Source of the DNA: Fen-178 sp049516835
Lineage (GTDB): Bacteria; Acidobacteriota; Terriglobia; Bryobacterales; Bryobacteraceae
NCBI GenBank assembly: GCA_049516835.1
Contig: JBEKSR010000097.1
Span: 1 to 35,823, forward strand
Length of the DNA: 35,823 nt
Direction: 5' to 3'
The notes under the pieces were generated by a model that saw only the letters and a program-made list of their open reading frames with translations, ran no database searches and was not told the DNA's origin. The position numbers were made by a program, and so were the translations under genes. Shown piece by piece: positions 8,593-16,043 of this stretch (its first letter is position 1; each line of letters starts with the position of its first letter).

Positions 8593-9399
8593 ATGGCGAA
8601 GGCTGAGACGATTACGAGCGCTGCCAACCCGCTGCTCAAGGACGTGCGGCGCGCCATTGCGCGCGGCACGCTTACCGAGCAGGGTTGGTGCGTGGCGGAG
8701 ACCTTTCACCTGCTGGAAGAGGCGCTGCGCAGCGATTGCGAAGTGAAGACCGTGCTGGCCGCCGAATCCGTGCGCTCGGCCGCCGAGGCGCACGTCCGCG
8801 GGCTGGCGGGCGTCAAGGTGGTGGTGGTGCCGGACGCGCTGCTCCAAAGCGTCTCCGGAACCGAGACCAGCCAAGGAGTGATGGCCCTGGTGAAACCGCC
8901 GGTCTGGAAGCTCGAGCAGTTGTTCCGCGGCAGTCCCCTGGTGGTGGTGCTCGATGGATTGCAGGACCCCGGCAACGCCGGCGCCATCGCGCGCGCCGCC
9001 GAGGCCTTCGGCGCCACCGGCCTCCTGTTTCTCAAAGGCACCGTAAGCCCGTACAATCCCAAGACGCTGCGCGCTTCCGCCGGCTCGCTGTTCCGCATCC
9101 CGTTTCTCCACGGCGTGGACGCCGCCCTGGCGCGCGCGGCTCTCCGCCAGAACAAGGTGGAACTGTATGCCGGGGTTCCGGCGCGCGCCGGCGCCGCGGT
9201 GCGCTCGCTGGCGGATGCCGATCTCTCTGGACGATGCGGCCTGGTCATCGGCAACGAGGCGCGCGGCGTCGGCGCGGAGCTGCGCTCGGCCGCGCTCGAT
9301 ATCTCGATCCCCACGGTGGGGGTGGAATCGCTGAACGCCGCGGTGGCCGCCGGCATCCTGCTGTACGAAGCGCGGCGGCAGAGAGCGCTGCGGCCGTGA
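8593..9399 (+). CDS. TrmH/SpoU family RNA 2'-O-methyltransferase
   Basis: A 268-residue SPOUT-class enzyme that transfers a methyl group from S-adenosylmethionine to a ribose 2'-OH of rRNA or tRNA. An N-terminal substrate-binding domain (residues 1-95) is followed by the SpoU catalytic domain with all three motifs. Motif 1 is LDGLQDPGNAGAIARAA (120-136), motif 2 is GLVIGNEARGVG (216-227) and motif 3 is ISIPTVGVESLNAAVAAG (237-254). The arginine in motif 1 and the asparagine in motif 3 are the expected functional residues. The ATG at 8593 lies just after a -10-like TATTGT, suggesting a leaderless mRNA. The stop overlaps the next start as GTGA, coupling it to rarA. The exact RNA position modified cannot be told; RlmB- or TsnR-like relatives are possible. 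Confidence 0.9.
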   Translation: MAKAETITSAANPLLKDVRRAIARGTLTEQGWCVAETFHLLEEALRSDCEVKTVLAAESVRSAAEAHVRGLAGVKVVVVPDALLQSVSGTETSQGVMALVKPPVWKLEQLFRGSPLVVVLDGLQDPGNAGAIARAAEAFGATGLLFLKGTVSPYNPKTLRASAGSLFRIPFLHGVDAALARAALRQNKVELYAGVPARAGAAVRSLADADLSGRCGLVIGNEARGVGAELRSAALDISIPTVGVESLNAAVAAGILLYEARRQRALRP

Positions 9400-10727
9400 G
9401 CCTGTTCGACTCCACGCCGCCGGGTGGCCCAGAGGGCGCCCCCGAAACACACGGCCAGCGCCCCCTGGCTGAGCGTATGCGTCCGGAGCGGATCGAGGAC
9501 TTCATCGGGCAGGAGCACATTCTCGGGCCGGACAAGCCTCTGCGCCGCCAGATCGAGCGCGATGAGCTCGCTTCGATCATCCTTTGGGGACCGCCCGGCA
9601 CCGGCAAGACGACGCTGGCCAAGCTCATCGCCCGCATCACGCGCTGCGAGTTCATTCCGTTCAGCGCCGTCCTCAGCGGCATCAAGGAAATCAAGGCGGT
9701 GATGGCCGATGCCGAGCGGCTGCGGCGCGTGGGCCGCCGCACCATCCTGTTCATCGATGAGATCCATCGGTTCAACAAAGCGCAGCAGGACGCTTTTTTG
9801 CCCTACGTCGAGCGCGGCGACATCATCCTCATCGGCGCCACCACCGAGAACCCTTCCTTTGAAGTGATCTCGGCGCTGCTTTCCCGCTCCCGCGTCTACG
9901 CGCTTCGCGGGCTCACCGTGCCCGAAATCGTGACCCTGCTCAAACGCGCTCTGCCGGTGGTGGGCCTCCAGGCGCCCGAGGAGTTGCTCGAGCAGATCGC
10001 CATCTACTCGAACGGCGACGCGCGCCAGGCGTACAACACCCTGGAAGCGGCGGCGGCCGGGGCGCCCTCTGGGCCCGGAAGCGAGCTGACCCCCGCCGCC
10101 GTCGAGAACGCTATGAACCGCAAGACGCTGCTCTACGACAAGGGCGGCGAAGAGCACTACAACGTGATCTCCGCGCTGCACAAGTCGGTGCGGTCGAGCG
10201 ACGTGGACGCCGCGCTGTACTGGCTCATCCGTATGCTCGAAGGCGGCGAGGACCGCCTGTACATCGCGCGCCGCCTGATCCGCATGGCCATCGAAGATAT
10301 CAGCCTGGCCGACCCGCGCGCTCTGGAGCAGGCCGTGGCGGCCATGCAGGCGGTGCATTTCCTCGGGATTCCGGAAGGCGACCTGGCGCTGGCGCAGGCG
10401 GCCATCTATCTATGCGTGGCGCCGAAATCCGACTCCGCTTACCGCGCCATGAACGCGGTGCATGAGGATGTCGAGCAGACCATCGCCGAGCCAGTCCCCA
10501 TGAACCTCCGCAACCCCGTGACGCGCCACATGAAAGAGTGGGGCTACGGCCGAGGCTACGAGCACGCGCACCAGTTTGAGGACGCCATCGTCGATATGGA
10601 ATGCCTGCCGCCGTCTCTGGCGGGAAGGCGTTATTACTTCCCCACGGATCGTGGCCTGGAGAAGCGCATCGGGGAGAGGCTGGAACAGATCAGACGGCTC
10701 CGGCAGGCGCACAACCGCCGCCATTAG
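9396..10727 (+). CDS. rarA: Replication-associated recombination protein RarA
   Basis: A 443-residue AAA+ ATPase of the RarA/MgsA/WRNIP1 family, which acts at stalled replication forks and gaps in the cytoplasm. Walker A is GPPGTGKTT (residues 65-73), Walker B is ILFIDEIHRF (117-126) and sensor 1 is IGATTENPSF (about 145-154). The C-terminal part carries the family blocks for tetramerisation, including SDVDAALYWLIRMLEGGEDRLYIARR and the terminal YYFPTDRG motif. The start is the GTG at 9396, overlapping the upstream stop. Two copies of a GGCGCCCTCTGGG-type repeat fall inside this gene. One encodes PGGPEGAPE in the N-terminal leader and the other GAPSGPGSE in the linker before the C-terminal domain. 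Both are at positions where the family tolerates insertions. Confidence 0.93.
   Translation: MSLFDSTPPGGPEGAPETHGQRPLAERMRPERIEDFIGQEHILGPDKPLRRQIERDELASIILWGPPGTGKTTLAKLIARITRCEFIPFSAVLSGIKEIKAVMADAERLRRVGRRTILFIDEIHRFNKAQQDAFLPYVERGDIILIGATTENPSFEVISALLSRSRVYALRGLTVPEIVTLLKRALPVVGLQAPEELLEQIAIYSNGDARQAYNTLEAAAAGAPSGPGSELTPAAVENAMNRKTLLYDKGGEEHYNVISALHKSVRSSDVDAALYWLIRMLEGGEDRLYIARRLIRMAIEDISLADPRALEQAVAAMQAVHFLGIPEGDLALAQAAIYLCVAPKSDSAYRAMNAVHEDVEQTIAEPVPMNLRNPVTRHMKEWGYGRGYEHAHQFEDAIVDMECLPPSLAGRRYYFPTDRGLEKRIGERLEQIRRLRQAHNRRH
9420..9443 (-). repeat. Dispersed GGCGCCCTCTGGG repeat, copy A (inside rarA)
   Basis: CCCAGAGGGCGCC at 9428-9440 is the reverse complement of the core found at 10061, 34531 and (variant) 33770. 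It encodes the Gly/Pro-rich PGGPEGAPE leader of RarA. Confidence 0.55.
10060..10078 (+). repeat. Dispersed GGCGCCCTCTGGGCCCGG repeat, copy B (inside rarA)
   Basis: GGCGCCCTCTGGGCCCGG at 10061-10078 encodes GAPSGPG in the linker of RarA. It matches copy D at 34543-34562 closely. Confidence 0.55.
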
Positions 10728-10803
10728 CGCCTGGTTTCGACCCGCCACCCAGGGATTCCGCCCCGGCGAATCTCCGCCGCCATTCCTCCCGAGCGATACT
10801 ACC

Positions 10804-10839
10804 CCTCATTTGAGGGTGAACATATGCCCTCTAATGAGG
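10804..10839. repeat. 13-bp inverted repeat upstream of the 10939 gene
   Basis: CCTCATTTGAGGG (10804-10816) and CCCTCTAATGAGG (10827-10839) are reverse complements at 12 of 13 positions, with a 10-base spacer TGAACATATG. Each arm is itself nearly palindromic. It lies 76 bases after rarA and just before the promoter at 10861. It could be a dyad operator or the terminator of rarA; the lack of a T-run favours an operator. Confidence 0.5.
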
Positions 10840-10860
10840 CTATCATTCGAGAAAAATGTG

Positions 10861-10907
10861 TTGCATCCTTTACGCCTCAATGCTAGACTAGTCATGGTTG
10901 CACTAGT
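10861..10907 (+). promoter_or_regulatory. Sigma-70-like promoter with two ACTAGT palindromes
   Basis: TTGCAT (10861-10866), a 17-base spacer and TAGACT (10884-10889) form the best -35/-10 pair in the window. The palindrome ACTAGT occurs at 10887-10892, overlapping the -10 end, and again at 10902-10907, exactly 15 bases later. This is the layout expected of a repressor site over the transcription start. The predicted start near 10896 would give a leader of about 43 bases to the ATG at 10939. Confidence 0.55.
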
Positions 10908-10938
10908 ACTCTACTATCTTTAGTGTTGCAGGCGTGGG

Positions 10939-11373
10939 ATGATCGCGAGCTTTTTGATAATCGGGTTCTCATTCCTCCTTTTAGCGTACTGGTTCCGCTA
11001 TAGCTGCATTCTGTTGCTGCGCGCTCATGCGAAGCGGGCGGCTTCGGTATCTGCCGTGCCGGATACCCGGTTCTGCTTCGCGGAGGTGCAGGCTCGGCTT
11101 CGAACCGCCGAGGTACTGGACCCCCTACACCTATCGTTGCAGCGCGACTACGAGATTCTCATCTATTTGTTGCAACATGGCGCCGGCCTTAGTCTGGAAT
11201 CCCTTGAAGACCGTCTCCTGGTGCTGGACTACAAGGTGATGCAGTGGTGGTATCGCCTGACCAGGATTGCCGCGCCGCAGCGGGCCCGCCAGGCGCTTTA
11301 CGAAATGGCGTCGGTTCTGAGTGTGCTGGCCCAGAAGATGAGCGACCAGGCCGGCGTTCAGACCGAAACGTAA
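10939..11373 (+). CDS. Small membrane-anchored protein of unknown function
   Basis: A 144-residue protein with a single N-terminal transmembrane helix (residues about 3-30, FLIIGFSFLLLAYWF) followed by a cytoplasmic helical domain. The soluble part contains FAEVQARLRTAEVLDPLHLSLQRDYEILIYLLQH and a positively charged stretch around DYKVMQWWYRLTR. I do not recognise a named family; similar single-pass proteins seem common in acidobacterial genomes. The ATG is preceded by AGGCGTGGG as a possible ribosome site. The gene has the strongest promoter in the window and a dyad upstream, so it is probably regulated. The decayed vWA-type fragment begins just after its stop. Confidence 0.6.
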   Translation: MIASFLIIGFSFLLLAYWFRYSCILLLRAHAKRAASVSAVPDTRFCFAEVQARLRTAEVLDPLHLSLQRDYEILIYLLQHGAGLSLESLEDRLLVLDYKVMQWWYRLTRIAAPQRARQALYEMASVLSVLAQKMSDQAGVQTET

Positions 11374-11376
11374 GCG

Positions 11377-11870
11377 CAACCCACCCAAAACACCCCGCTC
11401 TTGGTCCGCTGGCAATATGGGCTGGGCCGGGTGGCCGTATTCACGTCCGACGCCAAGAACCGCTGGACGGTGAACTGGGTGACATGGCCGGGCTTCGACC
11501 GGTTGTGGGCGAACATCTTCCGCGACACTCCACCGCACGCTTCCCAGACTGAAACCGCACCCGATTTCGACCGCGCCCGCTCGGGGAGTCGCGCGCTTTT
11601 CCCGAGGTGGGTTTCTATCGCCAGCAAGACGACCTGCGGGAATACGGCAACAACCAGGCGCTGTTACTCGAGGTTGCCGCCGCCACCGGCGGCCGCTTCA
11701 ACCCCGCGCCGTGCGAGGTCTTCGATGCCGGCGGCCGAAGCATCCGCTCGACTATGGAATTATGGCCGGGCCTCGTGGCGCTGGCGATTGCGCTGAACCT
11801 GGCGGAGTTGATTCTGCGCAAATGGAAAGGCGTGTTGGAAGCGTTGCGGCCTCGGACGGCGGCAGCATAG
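11377..11870 (+). pseudogene. Decayed 3' end of a vWA/glutamine-amidotransferase-like membrane protein
   Basis: Two reading frames carry pieces of one protein. The first frame (from about 11377) reads NTPLLVRWQYGLGRVAVFTSD followed by NRWTVNWVTWPGFDRLWANIFRD. The second (from about 11600) reads PEVGFYRQQDDLREYGNN, then GGRFNPAPCEVFDAGGRS, and ends in a transmembrane helix (LWPGLVALAIALNLAELILRKWKG). Together they match the C-terminal part of large von Willebrand factor A/amidotransferase-type proteins, in which these blocks lie in one frame separated by a longer beta-rich segment. Here the start and most of the gene are missing, the intervening segment is shortened to about 30 codons and the frame changes. 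I read this as a pseudogene; a sequencing error would explain only the frame change. Confidence 0.6.
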
Positions 11871-11893
11871 TACTCTATCTTCAGGAGACACCC

Positions 11894-13366
11894 GTGATCC
11901 TTGACCACAGCGAGCCCCGGCCTGCTCCACCACCCCGCACTCACTGGTGGCGGAAACCCGCGTATGGGGTTCTTTTCACGGCTTACTTCTTCCTGGTCTC
12001 ATGGGACAGCCTGAAGGCGCCCTTTGCGCCCGACGACATGATGAACATCTGGGGGTACTGGCATCCTCCGCCGTGGCAGTTGCTGTCTTCGCAATTCATG
12101 CTCTGGCACGGCTATTCCCGGCCGATGGCAGGCCTGTTCTATGTGCCCATCTTTTTGGCGTTTGGATTAAACCCCGTACCGTACCACGCAGTCTTGCTGC
12201 TGCTGCTGCTGGCCGGCGCGTACCTGATGTACCGCTTCGCGCGCGTGCTGGGCTCGGGAGAGCTGCCGGCCGCAATTGTGGCGCTGATCGCCTGCTATCA
12301 CGGCGGCCTGAACAACCTGTACTATAACAGCACTTTCGTGTTTGACGCGCTGTGCGGCCTGTTCTACTTCGCCGCGTTCGTTTACTATGCGGGCATACGC
12401 TCCTCCGGCAGTTTGTTAAGCCGGGGCCAGGCTGCGGCATTCCTGGGGATCTACCTCTGTGCGCTGAACTCCAAGGAAATGGCGGTCACCATGCCCGTCG
12501 TTCTTCTGACCTATGAATGGCTTTATCACGCGCCGCCGCCTTGGCCCTGGAAAGCCCTCGCCAAATGGCTTCGCGGGCCGGGAAGCGTGCTGTGCTGGTC
12601 GGCGCTGATGAACCTGGTCTTCATTTATGGGACCAGGTTCGGGCCGAATGGGCTCATGAAGTCATCAGCGTACAGAACCGTGTTTTCAAGGGCGCAAATG
12701 GTCGATTTTCAGGAACGGTACATCGGCGACATTTTCTATCACCCGCTCCGTTTCGAGTGGCTCGCCACGTTGCTGATCTGGCTGGCGGTGACCTATTTGG
12801 TATGGCGGCGCAAGCGGCCGGTGCTCCGATTCTGCTGGTTCTACGTGCTGCTGACGCCGCTGCCCATCGAATTCCTCCAAGGGCGGGATCAGGCCTGCCT
12901 GTACGTCTGCCTGGCCGGTTGGGCGGTGCTGGCCGCCACGCTGTTCACGGACTGGCTGGCCAGCGCCACGCGGGTGGTGGCCGCCGAACCGCTGTTCCGC
13001 CGCCTGGAGTCCAGGCGCGTGCGCGCCATGCTGGCCGCCGCGGGCATGATTCTTTTCGCCCTGGAAAGCTGGCGCTTCAAACAGAGGAAGGTCGAACCCG
13101 CAATACCGCACCTGGGCGGACTGACTACTGGAGTGCTGGCCGAATTTCGAGCTATGAACCCGCATGTCCGGCCGGGCGCCACCGTGGTTTTCCTGGACGA
13201 CCCGTGGAAGGGCGGCTTTGATATGGCATTCATCGCCGAACTGTGGTTTCGGGACCGCCAGACGGGGGTCCTGCTCAATCGACTGAGCCACCTTCCGCCG
13301 GAAGAGATCGCCAAAGCCGACGCCGTCTTCACCTGGCGGGATGGGAAGCTGATTCGTGTGCGGTAG
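11894..13366 (+). CDS. Polytopic membrane protein (GT-C-like architecture)
   Basis: A 490-residue protein starting at the GTG at 11894, which has AGGAGA 7 bases upstream; the frame is open further upstream but reads through the pseudogene. About ten transmembrane segments lie between residues 25 and 400, followed by a soluble C-terminal tail of roughly 90 residues. An acidic pair in the first extracytoplasmic loop (FAPDDMMNIWGYW) is in the position of the catalytic acidic motif of GT-C glycosyltransferases such as PMT/TMTC types. The segment CALNSKEMAVTMPVVLLTYEW resembles the SKE motif of the TMTC-like protein at 18734 (VLSKEHTMVLPALLLLTDYWW). A sugar-transfer role at the membrane is therefore plausible but not proven. 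Confidence 0.6.
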   Translation: MILDHSEPRPAPPPRTHWWRKPAYGVLFTAYFFLVSWDSLKAPFAPDDMMNIWGYWHPPPWQLLSSQFMLWHGYSRPMAGLFYVPIFLAFGLNPVPYHAVLLLLLLAGAYLMYRFARVLGSGELPAAIVALIACYHGGLNNLYYNSTFVFDALCGLFYFAAFVYYAGIRSSGSLLSRGQAAAFLGIYLCALNSKEMAVTMPVVLLTYEWLYHAPPPWPWKALAKWLRGPGSVLCWSALMNLVFIYGTRFGPNGLMKSSAYRTVFSRAQMVDFQERYIGDIFYHPLRFEWLATLLIWLAVTYLVWRRKRPVLRFCWFYVLLTPLPIEFLQGRDQACLYVCLAGWAVLAATLFTDWLASATRVVAAEPLFRRLESRRVRAMLAAAGMILFALESWRFKQRKVEPAIPHLGGLTTGVLAEFRAMNPHVRPGATVVFLDDPWKGGFDMAFIAELWFRDRQTGVLLNRLSHLPPEEIAKADAVFTWRDGKLIRVR

Positions 13367-13396
13367 CTGGTTTGATTTAAGAGGCTTCGAAGTGAG

Positions 13397-14377
13397 ATGA
13401 GGATTCAACAACTCGGCCGGGCGGGGCCGCAAGTTTCCGCTCTTGCATTGGGTTCGATGGGAATGTCCGATTGGTACGGGCCCGCCGATGAGGCGGAGAG
13501 TATCGCCACCATCCATGCGGCCATCGACGCCGGCATCAACTTGCTGGATACCGGCGACTTTTATGGCATGGGCCATAACGAGATGCTGCTGGGGCGCGCG
13601 CTCGAGGGCCGGCGGGACCGGGTGCTTCTTTCCGTGAAATTCGGCGCCATGCGCGCCCCCAGCGGCGCATTCATCGGGGTGGACGGCCGTCCCCAGGCGG
13701 TCAAGAATTTCGCGGCCTATAGTCTGCGGCGTCTCAGGACCGGCCACATCGACATCTATCGTCTGACGCGCCTGGACCCGGGGGTTCCGATCGAAGATAC
13801 CGTGGGCGCCATTGCCGATTTGATCCAGGGCGGATATGTTCGCTTTGTGGGTCTCTCGGAGGCGGGCGCGGCGACTGTGCGCCGCGCCCATGCGGTGCAT
13901 CCAATCTGCGATCTGCAGATCGAATACTCGCTCGTAAGCCGCGGCATCGAGAAGGCGATTCTGCCGGCGGTGCGCGAATTGGGAATCGCCGTCACCGCCT
14001 ACGGCGTGCTCTCGCGGGGCCTGCTGACCGGTTCGCAGCCAGGCGAACGAAACGATATCCGCGCGCGTCTGCCACGGTTCACCGGGACGAACTACCAACA
14101 GAACCGGCAATGGATCGGCTCGCTGACTCGCCTGGCGGCGGAGCAAGGTACGACACCGGCCCAGCTCGCAATTGCCTGGGTTCTGAGCAAGGGCAGCGGC
14201 ATCGTCCCCGTGATTGGCGCGCGCACGCGGACACAACTGGCGGACTCGCTGGGGGCGCTCGATCTTACGCTGTCGGCCGCTGACGTCGCCCGCCTGGAGG
14301 AAATCTGCGATGCCGGGCGCGTCGCGGGAGCCAGGTATGATGCCGCCCAAATGAAGATGCTCGATAGCGAACGCTGA
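13397..14377 (+). CDS. Aldo/keto reductase with substituted catalytic histidine
   Basis: A 326-residue NADP(H)-type aldo/keto reductase with an (alpha/beta)8 barrel. Hallmarks are LGRAGPQVSALALGSMGMS (residues 6-24), the catalytic Asp51 and Tyr56 in LLDTGDFYGMGHNE, Lys81 in SVKFG, and the C-terminal cofactor region VPVIGARTRTQL. The tetrad histidine expected in YxxHxxD is replaced by Thr124 in IYRLTRLDP. Related enzymes with 'YRPARLDP' also lack it, so this is likely a subfamily trait that shifts activity rather than a dead enzyme. The gene starts 30 bases after the membrane protein and ends 9 bases before the flavin enzyme, so the two oxidoreductases are probably co-transcribed. Substrate unknown. 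Confidence 0.88.
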   Translation: MRIQQLGRAGPQVSALALGSMGMSDWYGPADEAESIATIHAAIDAGINLLDTGDFYGMGHNEMLLGRALEGRRDRVLLSVKFGAMRAPSGAFIGVDGRPQAVKNFAAYSLRRLRTGHIDIYRLTRLDPGVPIEDTVGAIADLIQGGYVRFVGLSEAGAATVRRAHAVHPICDLQIEYSLVSRGIEKAILPAVRELGIAVTAYGVLSRGLLTGSQPGERNDIRARLPRFTGTNYQQNRQWIGSLTRLAAEQGTTPAQLAIAWVLSKGSGIVPVIGARTRTQLADSLGALDLTLSAADVARLEEICDAGRVAGARYDAAQMKMLDSER

Positions 14378-14386
14378 GGCCAAACC

Positions 14387-15394
14387 ATGAGCACGAACTT
14401 GTTCACTCCGCTGACGGTGCGCGATGTCACCTTCCGCAACCGCATCGTCGTCTCGCCTATGTGCCAGTACTCCTCGGTGGACGGGTTGGCCACCGATTGG
14501 CACCTGGAGGCGCGCGGGCGCATCTCGCCGGCCGATGCCGGCATCTGGAAGGACGAGCACATCGCGCCGCTCGAGCGCATCACGCGCTTCCTGCGGGAGC
14601 AAGGCGCGGTGGCGGGAATCCAGCTAGCGCACGCCGGCCGCAAGGCCAGTACAAGCCGCCCGTGGGAAGGCGGCGGGAGCGTTCCGGCGCCGGCCGGCGG
14701 CTGGCCCACGGTGGCGCCCAGCGCGGTCCCGTTCGAGCCCCAAGATCCCGCCCCCATCGAGCTGTCGCAGTCCGGGATTCACTCCATCGCCGACGCTTTT
14801 CGGACGGCCGCGCGGCGCGCGCTTCGGGCCGGTTTCCAGGTCGTCGAGATCCACGGCGCGCACGGCTACCTGATACATGAGTTCCTTTCTCCGCTCAGTA
14901 ATCGCCGCACCGACGAATATGGCGGGGCCTTCGAGAACCGCGTCCGCTTCGCCCTGGAAGTGGTCGAAGCGGTGCGCGGGGCCTGGCCGCACAACCTGCC
15001 GCTGTTCCTGCGGATTTCCGCCACCGATTGGGTCGAGGGCGGCTGGACTCCCGACGAGTCCGTCGAGTTGGCGCGCCGTGTGCGGCCGCTGGGGGTCGAT
15101 CTCATCGATTGCTCGTCGGGCGGTTCGGCGCCCAACGCCAAAGTGCCGCTCGCTCCGGGCTATCAGGTTCCCTTTGCCGAGCGCATCCGCCGCGAGGCCG
15201 GCATTCTCACCGGCGCGGTGGGGCTGATCACCACGCCGCAGCAGGCTGATGAAATCATCCGCTCCCAGAAGGCCGACCTGGTGCTGCTGGCGCGCGAATT
15301 CCTGCGCCACCCCTACTTCCCGCTCGATGCCGCCAGGACGCTGGGCGCGGAACTCAACCCGCCCGTGCAGTATTTGCGGGCTTTCCCGAAATAG
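14387..15394 (+). CDS. Old Yellow Enzyme homologue (YqjM/NamA type) with internal deletion
   Basis: A 335-residue FMN-dependent ene-reductase homologue that would reduce activated C=C bonds with NAD(P)H. It keeps the flavin-contact motif SPMC (residues 23-26, as in YqjM), GIQLAHAGRK (78-87), the substrate-binding EIHGAHGYLIHEFLSPLSN, RTDEYGG and the late TGAVGLIT and ARE motifs. Compared with YqjM, residue 40 (after ATDWHL) is joined directly to EARGRISPADAGIW. About 21 residues that normally form a barrel strand and helix (the 'SRA.G..GL...EA.AV' segment) are missing, including the flavin-contacting Ala of the E-A-S/T motif. The join is in frame at base 14507. The enzyme is probably misfolded or altered. 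The family call is firm; the activity is doubtful. Confidence 0.88.
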   Translation: MSTNLFTPLTVRDVTFRNRIVVSPMCQYSSVDGLATDWHLEARGRISPADAGIWKDEHIAPLERITRFLREQGAVAGIQLAHAGRKASTSRPWEGGGSVPAPAGGWPTVAPSAVPFEPQDPAPIELSQSGIHSIADAFRTAARRALRAGFQVVEIHGAHGYLIHEFLSPLSNRRTDEYGGAFENRVRFALEVVEAVRGAWPHNLPLFLRISATDWVEGGWTPDESVELARRVRPLGVDLIDCSSGGSAPNAKVPLAPGYQVPFAERIRREAGILTGAVGLITTPQQADEIIRSQKADLVLLAREFLRHPYFPLDAARTLGAELNPPVQYLRAFPK

Positions 15395-15411
15395 CCCCCC
15401 TGAAAAACAAA

Positions 15412-15450
15412 AGGCGGCCCTTCCACGCAAGGCTGCGGGAAGGGTCGCCT
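15412..15450 (-). terminator. Strong rho-independent terminator of the 15492 gene
   Basis: AGGCGGCCCTTCC (15412-15424) pairs with GGAAGGGTCGCCT (15438-15450), a 13-bp stem with one G-T-type mismatch. Read on the minus strand it is followed by TTTTGTTTTT. It ends the leftward gene at 15492 and may also stop rightward transcripts from the flavin enzyme. Confidence 0.75.
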
Positions 15451-15491
15451 GATCTTACCTCACCGGCGCAACGGCCGGACTCGGATGAATG

Positions 15492-15893
15492 CTAGGTGGT
15501 GGACCGCTTGGCGGTGGCTTCGGTGACCATCGGCGCGCCGTCGCGACCCGGACGAGTGACCTTCAACTTCATCTCGTCGCCGGAAACGGTGCCGGTGTAC
15601 TCCGTTGTCATCGGATTGCCGCCCATCTGCATGGTGACCTTGAAGGAGATATTGTCGCCATCAATCTTGCCTTCGGAGATTTGGGTTTCCATGGGATCGC
15701 CGCCACGGCCAGGCCTCACCACACTGCCGGTCAGCTTGCCCGCATCGACCTTCAGGTTAAGCGTTACCTGGGTGGGATTCCCACCTCCCCGGCCGGGTTG
15801 CTCATAAACCCACTTGCCGGTGACATCTGCCGCCATCGCGGCGCACGCTACCACAAGCAGAATCGTAACTACAAAAAACAGCTTTTTGGTCAT
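15492..15893 (-). CDS. Small secreted protein, tandem paralogue A
   Basis: A 133-residue protein with a classic Sec signal (MTKKLFFVVTILLVVACAAMA, cleavage after residue 21) and a compact beta-rich domain. Its repeating pattern is G-K-W-V..Q near the mature N-terminus, LKVDAGKLTGSV (about 49-60), EGKIDGDNISFKV (about 74-86) and TGTVSGDEMKLKVTR. This resembles small acidobacterial secreted proteins in which a 'kLtGtv / dGd.isF' motif repeats; the function is unknown. It shares about half its residues with the neighbour at 16044, and the two end identically (ATAKRSTT / MTAKRSTT). The genes arose by tandem duplication. A strong terminator lies downstream. The mature protein is probably periplasmic or extracellular. 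Confidence 0.75.
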   Translation of the reverse strand: MTKKLFFVVTILLVVACAAMAADVTGKWVYEQPGRGGGNPTQVTLNLKVDAGKLTGSVVRPGRGGDPMETQISEGKIDGDNISFKVTMQMGGNPMTTEYTGTVSGDEMKLKVTRPGRDGAPMVTEATAKRSTT

Positions 15894-15963
15894 AGTGACT
15901 TATAGGCGTCGCCCAACACCCGGATGTTACCCTCCGCGGTGGTATCCGGCTAAGAAACACAAA

Positions 15964-16002
15964 AGGCAACCCTTCCGCGCGGAGACGCGGGAAAGGCCGC
16001 CT
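15964..16002 (-). terminator. Rho-independent terminator of the 16044 gene
   Basis: AGGCAACCCTTCC (15964-15976) pairs imperfectly with GGGAAAGGCCGCCT (15989-16002). On the minus strand a T-rich stretch (TTTTGTGTTTCTT) follows. It is a diverged copy of the terminator at 15412-15450, so terminator and gene were duplicated together. Confidence 0.65.
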
Positions 16003-16043
16003 GGTTTTTCCACGCCGGCGTAGTGGCCAGACACGAGCGCGTG

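Noticed and set aside
7411..9450. Long minus-strand open frame (679 codons) across the ADOP start, ydcF-like and methyltransferase genes
   Set aside because: It is an antisense/alternate-frame shadow of three well-supported genes; high GC keeps stops rare. Its composition (Arg/Gly/His-rich) is not protein-like.
8706..10358. Long minus-strand frame opposite the methyltransferase and rarA
   Set aside because: Both + strand genes have complete catalytic motifs; the antisense peptide shows no domain.
12686..14602. 638-codon minus-strand frame opposite the membrane protein and the aldo/keto reductase
   Set aside because: Shadow of two real genes; no recognisable motif or ribosome site.
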